A stretch of 64,000 bases of DNA, taken from an uncultured Chlorobiaceae bacterium. GTDB lineage: Bacteria; Bacteroidota; Chlorobiia; Chlorobiales; Chlorobiaceae. The DNA is taken from positions 40,122 through 104,121 of the forward strand of contig CAISRC010000122.1 in NCBI GenBank assembly GCA_903887845.1, given 5' to 3'. Below, one piece after another: positions 48,839 through 57,464 of this stretch (its first letter is position 1; each line of letters opens with the position of its first letter). Position numbers and translations under genes: made by a program. The notes under the pieces were generated by a model. It ran no database searches. It saw nothing but the letters and a program-made list of their open reading frames with translations, and was not told where the DNA came from.

Positions 48839-49933
48839 ATGAATATTCTCTTCATAAACTCTATCGGCCGTGACAAATTCGGCGGCGGAGAAAAATGGAT
48901 GGTCAACGCGGCAAGAGGACTAGCAGAACGAGGGCATAATGTTGTCCTGGGAAGCAAAAAAAACTCCAAAACGCTTGATTATGCAACGTCAAATGGTGTG
49001 AAAACAACAGTATTTGAGATTCGCAGCGATATAAGCCCGCTCAGCACATTGAAAATCGCGTTATTTCTGAAATGGAATGCCATTGATGTCTTGATCTGTA
49101 ATCTGAACAAAGACGTCAGAGTCGCTGGTTTGGCCGCAAGAATTGTCAAAACACCAGTTGTTCTTGCCCGTCATGGCATGCTGCTCTGCGGCAACAAATG
49201 GAAGCATAAAGTTACCCTTACAAGACTGGTCAATGGCATAATCACCAACAGTAAAACCATCAGGGAATCTTACCGTAATTACGGATGGTTTGACGATGAT
49301 TTTGTTAAGGTTATCTACAATGGTATTACGATTCCCCAGCATATTATCACACATGACTTTTCAAGACGTTTTCCCGGCAAAAAAATTATCTATAGTGCGG
49401 GAAGGCTTTCTGAACAGAAAGGTTTCACTTACCTGATCGATGCCGCTGCTATACTGAAAAAAACACGGAACGATCTTATCTTTACCATTTCAGGCGAAGG
49501 AAAACTTGAAACAGAACTAAAAACACAGGCTGCACAGGCTGGCTTGGAAGACTCTTTCATTTTTCTGGGCTTTGCTGCTGATATATTCCCTTATCTCAAA
49601 GGATGTGATCTTTTTGTATTAGCTTCATTGTTTGAAGGCATGCCTAACGTGGTCATGGAAGCCATGGCCATGAAAAAACCGGTAATTGCAACAGATGTTA
49701 ACGGTGCGCGCGAACTGATGATTGACGGCAAAACAGGCCTGATCGTTCCATCCAAAAGCCCTGAAGCCCTTGCCGATGCAATAGCAAAAATCATCGATAA
49801 TCCTGACTTGCTTGAAGAATTCGGCAAAGCAGGATATGAGAGGGTGAACCGGGAGTTTACCATGCCCGCCATGGCCGATAACCTTGAACACCACCTCCAG
49901 CAAAAAATGCTTGAAAAGAAGCACAACCTGTGA
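48839..49933 (+). CDS. GT4-type glycosyltransferase
   Basis: A 364-residue GT-B enzyme beginning MNILFINSIGRDKFGGGEKW, strongly like the previous gene at its start. The C-terminal domain has SAGRLSEQKGFTYLIDAAA and EGMPNVVMEAMAMKKPVIAT. It is the second glycosyltransferase of the run and overlaps the next gene by 4 bp (GTGA). A 210-bp gap separates it from the first, with no gene seen in it. Confidence 0.9.
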   Translation: MNILFINSIGRDKFGGGEKWMVNAARGLAERGHNVVLGSKKNSKTLDYATSNGVKTTVFEIRSDISPLSTLKIALFLKWNAIDVLICNLNKDVRVAGLAARIVKTPVVLARHGMLLCGNKWKHKVTLTRLVNGIITNSKTIRESYRNYGWFDDDFVKVIYNGITIPQHIITHDFSRRFPGKKIIYSAGRLSEQKGFTYLIDAAAILKKTRNDLIFTISGEGKLETELKTQAAQAGLEDSFIFLGFAADIFPYLKGCDLFVLASLFEGMPNVVMEAMAMKKPVIATDVNGARELMIDGKTGLIVPSKSPEALADAIAKIIDNPDLLEEFGKAGYERVNREFTMPAMADNLEHHLQQKMLEKKHNL

Positions 49934-51009
49934 AACCGAAAAAAAAGAAAAAACGACAATTCCGGCAGGCGTTCGCAAAATTTCTGCAGCTTATTGTTCC
50001 AAAAAGGAGATCAGACGTCCCCTTTTCCGGACCATTTCGCTCTATAGCCATTCTTGCACAGGAAAAACTTGGCGATTCAATATTGCTTACCCCCTTGCTG
50101 AAGAACCTTAGGGAGGAGTTTCCAGACCTGGCGATTCATATTATTACTTTTACCAGAGCTTCATCCAATTTCTTCAAAACTGACCAAAACATCACAGCGG
50201 TCCATCTTGCAAAAAATCACCCAATCCACTATTTCAAGGAAGTGCTTTCTCAAGAGTTCGACCTCCTGTTCAACACCAAAGACCACCCCTCTACCAATTT
50301 CCTTCTGCAAACAACCCTGATCCGGGCACGTTACAAAGTCGGTCATGACTCAGAGTTCCATCGGGGACTTTACGACCACCTTATTGCCATGGATTTTCAC
50401 AGTCATATAGCAATGAAAAATTGTGCATTACTGACAGTCCTTGGATTTCCTGCCACACCGGAACAGTGCAGACCATCACTGCCGATTATGCCCATATCGG
50501 ACACGATCAGAAAGTTTCTTCAGAAAATACAGTATGAAACAATCATCGGTATAAACCTCAGCGCAGGACAACCAAATCGGAAATGGCAGGAGAATAACTG
50601 GATTAGCCTTCTTGAAATGTTCCCGGGTAAAAGATTCGTCGTACTCTGCAGTCCGGAAGATCAGGAAGAAAAACTGAGGATTGAACAGCACTGCAACCAA
50701 GTCATTCCGTCACCCCCCACCCGGAACCTTTATGAAGCAGGTTTGATCATTGCTGCACTCAAGCTGCTCATAACTCCCGATACCTCCCTGATCCATGTTG
50801 CATCCTGCTCTAACACCCCGGTTATTGGACTCTATCGCAAAGCAATGCAAGATATTTCACGTTTTGGCCCGTTACTCATACCTTATGAAATAGTGATCTC
50901 TGAAACTGGAGAAGTATGCGATATAAATGTCAAAATGGTATCATCAGCATTGCGAAAGGCGCTGCATGAGCTTCCGGTAAAAGGAGATATTTTTTCAGAC
51001 TTTCAATAG
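49930..51009 (+). CDS. GT9 heptosyltransferase-like protein
   Basis: A 359-residue protein with a GTG start overlapping the previous stop. A basic N-terminal tail precedes the GT9 pattern: AILAQEKLGDSILLTPLLKN, INLSAGQPNRKWQENNW and LITPDTSLIHVASCSNTP, as in lipopolysaccharide heptosyltransferases. It probably acts in core or surface glycan synthesis from an ADP- or NDP-linked donor. The sugar is not determined. Confidence 0.88.
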   Translation: MKPKKKKKRQFRQAFAKFLQLIVPKRRSDVPFSGPFRSIAILAQEKLGDSILLTPLLKNLREEFPDLAIHIITFTRASSNFFKTDQNITAVHLAKNHPIHYFKEVLSQEFDLLFNTKDHPSTNFLLQTTLIRARYKVGHDSEFHRGLYDHLIAMDFHSHIAMKNCALLTVLGFPATPEQCRPSLPIMPISDTIRKFLQKIQYETIIGINLSAGQPNRKWQENNWISLLEMFPGKRFVVLCSPEDQEEKLRIEQHCNQVIPSPPTRNLYEAGLIIAALKLLITPDTSLIHVASCSNTPVIGLYRKAMQDISRFGPLLIPYEIVISETGEVCDINVKMVSSALRKALHELPVKGDIFSDFQ

Positions 51010-51033
51010 CTGATAATAACCAAATGGTATGAT

Positions 51034-52179
51034 ATGAATATTGGTATCGACTTCACTCACGATTTAGGATATAGCGGAATAGGAACTTACTGCCGTTCCC
51101 TGACTGAGGCTATGATACGAATGGAGCCTGACAATAAGTACAATATACTTACACTTCAAAATAAAATTCCAGAGGTGCGACAGCACTTTACCAATCAAAA
51201 TCAGCTTCGTTATTCCGGAATATTTCAAAATCCTATGCTGCTGGGAGGATCATTCACCAAATTGATCAGAAACCATCATAAAACGATCTGGAGAAAACAA
51301 GCTCAACAACATGATATTGTTCATTTTACTCATCAGGAATATTTTGTTCACGGCATTCCCAATGCTGCAGTCACAATACACGACATCATAAAACTCTACA
51401 ATAAAACATTTACAGTTACTGATAAAACGAGTCCAAGATTCCTGCATACTGAGGAAATGATCAACAACGCCTGCCAGATCTTTGTCCCGTCAAATTTTGT
51501 TCTCAATGAACTTTTACATTATTTCACTTTGTGCAAAAATAAAATCAAAGTCACTTATGAAGGGGTAAAAGACATCTATCGTAAAATAACTGTTGACCAT
51601 AACGTTTTAATAAAATACAACATCAATCCGGGCAACAACTTTTTCCTTTATGTTGGAAGGATCGAAAAAAGAAAAAACCTTGACAATCTCATACGCGCAT
51701 ATTCATGCCTGCCTAATACGATAACAAGTGATATCAAGCTTGTGCTGATCTGCCCTGGTGATAAAAAAGCTACAAAGCACCTGCAAAATAAAATTGTGGC
51801 TATGGGGCTTAATAAAAGTGTCCTGCATCTGCAAAATGTTCCTGATAACGATTTAGTACATTTTTATAATGCCGCCGTTGCGCTTATTTTTGTATCATTC
51901 TCGGAAGGCTTTGGACTCCCGCTTATAGAAGCTATGAACTGCGGATGCCCGTCAGTCATCTCCAACAGTTCATCACTCCCGGAAATATCGGGCAATTCAT
52001 CAATTCTTGTTGACCCTGCCGATACAGAATCAATCCGTTACGGCATGCAGCAAATCAGTGAACAAAGCGAATTACGAAAAGCTCTTTCAGAGAAAAGTCT
52101 CCTTCGAGCAAAAGAATTTTCCTGGGAAATTACTGCGGCTGAAACCTTAAAAGGATACCATCAGTCAATATTACTATAA
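51034..52179 (+). CDS. GT4-type glycosyltransferase, tandem paralogue A
   Basis: A 381-residue GT-B enzyme (MNIGIDFTHDLGYSGIGTYC) with LYVGRIEKRKNLDNLIRAYS, HLQNVPDNDLVHFYNAAVAL and EGFGLPLIEAMNCGCPSVIS. It is clearly related to the next gene, sharing the HLQNVP segment and the ending FSWEITAAETLKGY. Likely adds a hexose to an O-glycan. Confidence 0.9.
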   Translation: MNIGIDFTHDLGYSGIGTYCRSLTEAMIRMEPDNKYNILTLQNKIPEVRQHFTNQNQLRYSGIFQNPMLLGGSFTKLIRNHHKTIWRKQAQQHDIVHFTHQEYFVHGIPNAAVTIHDIIKLYNKTFTVTDKTSPRFLHTEEMINNACQIFVPSNFVLNELLHYFTLCKNKIKVTYEGVKDIYRKITVDHNVLIKYNINPGNNFFLYVGRIEKRKNLDNLIRAYSCLPNTITSDIKLVLICPGDKKATKHLQNKIVAMGLNKSVLHLQNVPDNDLVHFYNAAVALIFVSFSEGFGLPLIEAMNCGCPSVISNSSSLPEISGNSSILVDPADTESIRYGMQQISEQSELRKALSEKSLLRAKEFSWEITAAETLKGYHQSILL

Positions 52180-52206
52180 TTATTGATCCATACGAAAAAA
52201 GACTCT

Positions 52207-53364
52207 ATGACTATGAGACTTTCCTTTAATGTAATCAAAACATCCGTCCATAGCGGGAATCTGACTTATACAACAAATCTCATTAACTCACTTTCGAAAT
52301 ATTTCCCTGAAAACCAGTATTTACTGCTTACTCAGCTTAATAAAAAAAATGAGGTTGCCTGCAGTTTTACAAACTGCAATGCATTGCAGTATCGCAACAT
52401 CCTTGCAAATGAAGGGATGTTCGGCAAAAATGGAAAAGCATGGCTACGAAGGGTCAATCAAACCATAACACGTATGGTCGCCGATCAGTCTGACTTATTC
52501 CATGCAACCAATCCTACCGACTTCCCTGAAGGTATTAAGAATGGTGTTGTGACTCTGCACGACCTTATCGCCTTGCGTCCAAGCCCCTGGGCATCTCCTG
52601 AATCAATAAAATTCTACCAAAAAAATATCAGCAATATTTTACAGCAGGCAAAAATTGTCTTCACGGTCTCGGAATTCACGAAAAACGATGCTATAAAACA
52701 TTTTCCAGAATATTCGTACAAATATTTTCCGACTCCCATAGCAGCTAATCCTCTGTTCAGGCAAATCCAAACCAACAGAGACTTTTTATTGCGTTATGGA
52801 ATTACTGAATTTGAAAAACCTTATCTTCTCTACGTCGGAGAGATCCAGCCAAGGAAAAACATTGAAGGGCTGCTGGAAGCATTTGAAGCATTACCAGGAA
52901 CGATACAAAAAGAGCTGCAAATTATTATTGTCGGTTCTGCAAAACGCCACGAAAACCTCCAGCAATTTCATAAAGCTATTGCGAACATGAAGTCCAAAAC
53001 AAAAGTTTTTCACCTTCAGAATGTTCCGACAGATGACCTTATCAAACTGTACAATGCTGCTTACGCCTTGGTATATCTTTCATACTTTGAAGGATTTGGT
53101 CTCCCTGTCATTGAAGCCATGAGCTGTGGGTGCCCGGTACTAACTTCAAACACAACGTCTCTTGGTGAAGTAGCCGGAAATGCCGCGCTTACCGTAAACC
53201 CCGATGATAAGGAGGCTATCATCTATGCTTTGACTAAAATAATTGAAGATCAAGCTTTACGAAAAGCCTTAAAAGTAAAAGGCCTTTTGAGATCAAACGA
53301 TTTTTCATGGAAAAAGACTGCTCAAACAACTCTCGACGGATATAAAACAGCAATGGAAGTATGA
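52207..53364 (+). CDS. GT4-type glycosyltransferase, tandem paralogue B
   Basis: A 385-residue GT-B enzyme from ATG 52207 (52213 is also possible; the earlier TTG at 52183 gives an odd leader). It has LYVGEIQPRKNIEGLLEAFE, HLQNVPTDDLIKLYNAAYAL, EGFGLPVIEAMSCGCPVLTS and FSWKKTAQTTLDGY, all mirrored in the preceding gene. The two look like products of a tandem duplication followed by divergence. Confidence 0.9.
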   Translation: MTMRLSFNVIKTSVHSGNLTYTTNLINSLSKYFPENQYLLLTQLNKKNEVACSFTNCNALQYRNILANEGMFGKNGKAWLRRVNQTITRMVADQSDLFHATNPTDFPEGIKNGVVTLHDLIALRPSPWASPESIKFYQKNISNILQQAKIVFTVSEFTKNDAIKHFPEYSYKYFPTPIAANPLFRQIQTNRDFLLRYGITEFEKPYLLYVGEIQPRKNIEGLLEAFEALPGTIQKELQIIIVGSAKRHENLQQFHKAIANMKSKTKVFHLQNVPTDDLIKLYNAAYALVYLSYFEGFGLPVIEAMSCGCPVLTSNTTSLGEVAGNAALTVNPDDKEAIIYALTKIIEDQALRKALKVKGLLRSNDFSWKKTAQTTLDGYKTAMEV

Positions 53365-53413
53365 TGGGGCATAACGTATCGCATTGTATTTGAACTTATT
53401 ATAACCAGATTAT

Positions 53414-54337
53414 ATGATTGTAAATAAGTTATTGAAAATATTGAATATTTTCATTTTATACAGATTTGGAAGTGCAATAGGTGATCAATTATGTATGACT
53501 GCCATTGTTGAAAATTTATTTGACCAACACAAATTAAAAGTAGTTATCTTTTCAAATTATTCTGAATTTTTTGAGAATAACCCAAAAGTTTACAAAAATT
53601 ATAGCTTTAAAAGAATACCTAAATTACTCCGAAATATACTATTAAGTTTTTTGCGCATTTGTGAAGGTGATAATATTGCTAATTTTTGTTTTCCAGCAAA
53701 TAGCAAGATTACTCTTGAACAATATATGCGAAAGACAAAAGCAAAAATCAGTCTAATAGAAGCACATTCTCTTTATTTTCAGAAAAAGCTTGGATTAAAG
53801 AACTCATCACCTAAAATATATTTCAGTAATGCTGAATTACAGAGATTTGCTGAAAAGTTTAATAAGTTACCATCAAATTTCAGCATTATCCAACCTATCG
53901 GAAAAACCACTTATACGCCAAATAAAGAGTGGGGATTTAATAACTTTCAAAAAGTTGTTGACAGTAATAAAAACATTTTATGGATACAAGCAGGATTACA
54001 TAACGATGCATTACTTGATAATGTCATTGATTACAGAGGAAAAACAGATAATTTGAGAGAGCTTGCCTACGTTATTTCAAAAGCTCGTTTTATTCTTTCA
54101 CTTGAAGGGCTGCTCAATCATATTGCGGCATCAGTCGGGACAAAATCATTCTGCATTTTTTCAGGTTTTCACCCTACTGAGATAGCCACATACTCAACCA
54201 CAGTACCTATTGTACTCGATCCTCAAGAAGAATGTTCTCCATGCTGGTTACTTGATAAATGCCCACAAGACAGAAAATACTGTACCGATAAAATATTGCC
54301 GGAGCATATTATTAATACCATCAAAGCAAACTTATAA
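53414..54337 (+). CDS. GT9-like glycosyltransferase, AT-rich
   Basis: A 307-residue protein with a heptosyltransferase-like C-terminal half: SIIQPIGKTTYTPNKEWGF, ILSLEGLLNHIAASVGTKSF and the Cys-rich ECSPCWLLDKCPQDRKYC that recalls the end of GT9 and ADP-heptose-type enzymes. Base composition is clearly more AT-rich than flanking genes, and the codons favour A/T at third positions, pointing to recent transfer. The sugar is unknown. Confidence 0.78.
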   Translation: MIVNKLLKILNIFILYRFGSAIGDQLCMTAIVENLFDQHKLKVVIFSNYSEFFENNPKVYKNYSFKRIPKLLRNILLSFLRICEGDNIANFCFPANSKITLEQYMRKTKAKISLIEAHSLYFQKKLGLKNSSPKIYFSNAELQRFAEKFNKLPSNFSIIQPIGKTTYTPNKEWGFNNFQKVVDSNKNILWIQAGLHNDALLDNVIDYRGKTDNLRELAYVISKARFILSLEGLLNHIAASVGTKSFCIFSGFHPTEIATYSTTVPIVLDPQEECSPCWLLDKCPQDRKYCTDKILPEHIINTIKANL

Positions 54338-54366
54338 TATTTAAAACTGATGATTATCACATAATC

Positions 54367-55509
54367 ATGAAAATACTTTATATAGCTCGATCTACAATTC
54401 CCTCGCGTGATGCAAACAGTATTCAGGTTATGAAGATGTGCCAGGCATTTGCTGATAACGGGCATGAAGTTGTTCTGCTTGTGCCAGATAAAAAAGCAAA
54501 GATCGAAACTATAATTGATGATATCTATAATTATTATGGTGTAAAAAATTGTTTTACCATCAACAAAATCAGAATTAACCATAAAAATGGAAGGGCTTTT
54601 TTTGAAATTATTGAGATAAAAAAAGCATTATTGAATTTTCAACCTGACTTGGTTTATAGCAGATGCTTTCTGGGATGCACTATCGCATGTATGAACGGCT
54701 ATCAGACTATGTATGAATCTCATTTACCAATCTGGACGTCAAGTTCCATAAAAAAAACAGGCTTTAGGATACTTTCTAAATACAGTAATTTTGCGCGATT
54801 AATTGTCATTTCACAGGCGTTACAAGATATATACCTCAATGAAAATATTATTAATAATGATAAAATCTTTGTGGCTCATGATGGTTCGGATGAAATTACT
54901 GACTTTAACTCAAAAGTTGAGCTATCGGGCAATAGCAATAAACTGAATATCGGCTATTCCGGCCATTTATATAAAGGAAAAGGTATTGAAATAATTGCAC
55001 AGATTGCTCCTCTTGCAAAGGATTTCAACTTTCATATTGTCGGTGGGACTGAGAATGATATTGAGTACTGGAAATCGGTTATACCATGGGATAATGTTTT
55101 TTTTTATGGCTTTAAACCACAAAATGAACTCCATACATATATTAACAGTTTTGATGTCTGTTTACTACCAAATCAAAAAATAGTCCTTCCCTGTGGGAAA
55201 CATGACCATAAGTACAATATTTCTAACTTTACTTCACCATTAAAAATGTTTGAATACATGGCTCATAAAAAAGCCATAATTGCATCAGACCTGCCCGTTC
55301 TCCGGGAAGTGCTGAATGATTCGAATGCCATTTTGGTACAATGTGATGATATAGATGGGTGGCTCAAAGCTCTTGAGGGCTTAAAAAATGTCCAAGCAAG
55401 AGAAAGGATTGCAGAAAACGCGTATAATATTTTTATAAGCCGTTATACCTGGAAAAAGAGAGCTGCACTTGTTTTACAAAGCCATAATCACTCAGTTACA
55501 ATAGAATGA
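54367..55509 (+). CDS. GT4-type glycosyltransferase, AT-rich
   Basis: A 380-residue GT-B enzyme (MKILYIARSTIPSRDANSIQ) with GYSGHLYKGKGIEIIAQIA, FHIVGGTENDIEYW and FTSPLKMFEYMAHKKAIIAS. It is AT-rich like the previous gene. The stop overlaps the start of the next gene (ATGA). The role in the shared surface glycan is inferred from location. Confidence 0.88.
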   Translation: MKILYIARSTIPSRDANSIQVMKMCQAFADNGHEVVLLVPDKKAKIETIIDDIYNYYGVKNCFTINKIRINHKNGRAFFEIIEIKKALLNFQPDLVYSRCFLGCTIACMNGYQTMYESHLPIWTSSSIKKTGFRILSKYSNFARLIVISQALQDIYLNENIINNDKIFVAHDGSDEITDFNSKVELSGNSNKLNIGYSGHLYKGKGIEIIAQIAPLAKDFNFHIVGGTENDIEYWKSVIPWDNVFFYGFKPQNELHTYINSFDVCLLPNQKIVLPCGKHDHKYNISNFTSPLKMFEYMAHKKAIIASDLPVLREVLNDSNAILVQCDDIDGWLKALEGLKNVQARERIAENAYNIFISRYTWKKRAALVLQSHNHSVTIE

Positions 55510-57464
55510 CTATGCATATTCCATATAATGATTTGAAGGAACTGCTTTATGCTCAAGAAAGCCGTCTTTACAAGTTGCTTAGAGAGTTCGATAATAAAGA
55601 TGCTGAGTTACGCTCTATATACAACACTCCTTTTGGCAAGCTGATCAGGAAATACAAGAATTTCAGAAAAAACTTGAAGCTCAAAAAAAAAGCAGAAAAA
55701 AACAATTACCAACTATGGCTGAAAAAATATGATACTCTTACTGAAAAGAAAAAATACAGGGCTATCCGTGCAATCAATGTAATGAAGACACAGCCTCGGA
55801 TTTCAATCATAATGCCTCTTCTTAAGCCATCGATACCTTTTCTTGAGCAATCGATTCGATCTGTGCAAGCACAGCTTTATTCAAACTGGGAACTCTGCAT
55901 TACTGTTGATAACATCCAGAATCAGGAAGCATACCAATTAGTCAAACAATATGCTGCACAAGACTCAAGGATCATCTGCACAGTCAACAATACTGAGGGA
56001 TCCCTGGCCGAATCAAACAACGCCGCTTTGGAACTTTCTTCAGGTGCATATTTCACTATACTTGAGCACAAAGATATTTTATGCGCTCTTGCGCTTTATT
56101 ACATTGCTCTCGAAATCAATAGTTATCCTGAATCAGGGCTCCTTTATTCTGACGAAGACAGCATCAATGAACATGGAGAAAGAAAAGATCCTTTTTTTAA
56201 GCCCGACTTTAATTACGAACTGTTTCTTTGTCAGAACATGATTGGCCATCTTTGTGCTTATAAAACATCGATCGTCAAAGCAATCGGAGGATTTCAGAAG
56301 ATTTATGAAGGATCAGAAGATTACGATCTTGCTTTTCGGGTTATTGAAGAATTAAAACCAGAACAAATCCGCCATATTCCTCGCATTATTTACCATAAAA
56401 GAGTATTGGAAACAGAGAACTCCGCTCTCTTAGCAATACAACAGCAAACCCATGCAACAACGTTACTCGCTGTCAATCATCATTTCAAAAGAAGGAAGAT
56501 ACATGCAATTGCAGAGGCATCAGAAGATGTTCCAGGATGCAACCGCATACGGTACACACTCCCTCTCCAGCAGCCATCCGTTGACATTATCATTCCAACC
56601 AGAAACATGGCTCACCTGCTGAGAATATGTATTCTTACCATTCTCGCAAAAACCACCTACAAAAACTACTCAATAACCATTATCGACAACGGATCAACAG
56701 AAGACGCTACCCTGTCGCTGCTCAGTCAGTGTCAAACAGACTCACGCATTCGGATAATCCGAGATAACGAAACGCCATTTAACTATTCAAAACTCAACAA
56801 CAGAGCAGTGCAATCTTCTGCAGCCGATTATGTCTGCTTGATGAACAATGATATTGAAATAATCACGCCTGACTGGCTGAACGAAATGGTCGGCCATGCA
56901 GTGCAGAGCGGTGTCGGTGCTGTAGGAGCAAGGCTATGGTATCCTAATGCTACAATACAGCATGCCGGTGTGATTATTGGTATTAAAACAGGAACAGGCC
57001 ATGCACATAGACACCTCCGTCAAGGGAACCAGGGGTATTTCGGGCGGGGATGTTTGCAGCAAAATTTTTCAGCCGTAACAGGAGCATGCCTATTGATCAG
57101 TAGAAAAAATTACCTCGATATAGAGGGTTTAAATGAAACAGAGTTTATGGTAGGATTCAACGATATTGACCTATGTTTAAAACTGCAGGAAAAAGGGCTG
57201 AGAAATATTTGGGCTCCAAATGCTGAAATGTTTCACCATGAATCAGTGTCAAGAGGCCGTGACAATACTCCGCAAAAAAAAGAACGGGCAAAAAAAGAGC
57301 TGTCTAATATGCAAAAACGATGGGCCAATATTATAAGGCATGATCCGGCCTACAATCCTAACTTGACTATTGAGTCAGAAGATTTTTCTTTGGCCTGGCC
57401 TCCACGGATAACTCAGGAAAGAAGTTATGGTGGTGTGTCTTCCGGCATTTTTCCCGAAAACTGA
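55506..57464 (+). CDS. Two-domain GT2 glycosyltransferase
   Basis: A 652-residue protein with a charged N-terminal helical part (about 1-95) and two GT-A domains. The first (about 97-330) has ISIIMPLLKPSIPFLEQSIR and YSDEDSINEHGERKDPFFKP; the second (about 350-620) has VDIIIPTRNMAHLLRICILT, MNNDIEIITPDWLNEMV and FNDIDLCLKLQEKGL. Such tandem GT2 proteins often build rhamnan- or galactan-type repeats. It overlaps the end of the convergent ABC transporter gene by 40 bp. Confidence 0.9.
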   Translation: MTMHIPYNDLKELLYAQESRLYKLLREFDNKDAELRSIYNTPFGKLIRKYKNFRKNLKLKKKAEKNNYQLWLKKYDTLTEKKKYRAIRAINVMKTQPRISIIMPLLKPSIPFLEQSIRSVQAQLYSNWELCITVDNIQNQEAYQLVKQYAAQDSRIICTVNNTEGSLAESNNAALELSSGAYFTILEHKDILCALALYYIALEINSYPESGLLYSDEDSINEHGERKDPFFKPDFNYELFLCQNMIGHLCAYKTSIVKAIGGFQKIYEGSEDYDLAFRVIEELKPEQIRHIPRIIYHKRVLETENSALLAIQQQTHATTLLAVNHHFKRRKIHAIAEASEDVPGCNRIRYTLPLQQPSVDIIIPTRNMAHLLRICILTILAKTTYKNYSITIIDNGSTEDATLSLLSQCQTDSRIRIIRDNETPFNYSKLNNRAVQSSAADYVCLMNNDIEIITPDWLNEMVGHAVQSGVGAVGARLWYPNATIQHAGVIIGIKTGTGHAHRHLRQGNQGYFGRGCLQQNFSAVTGACLLISRKNYLDIEGLNETEFMVGFNDIDLCLKLQEKGLRNIWAPNAEMFHHESVSRGRDNTPQKKERAKKELSNMQKRWANIIRHDPAYNPNLTIESEDFSLAWPPRITQERSYGGVSSGIFPEN

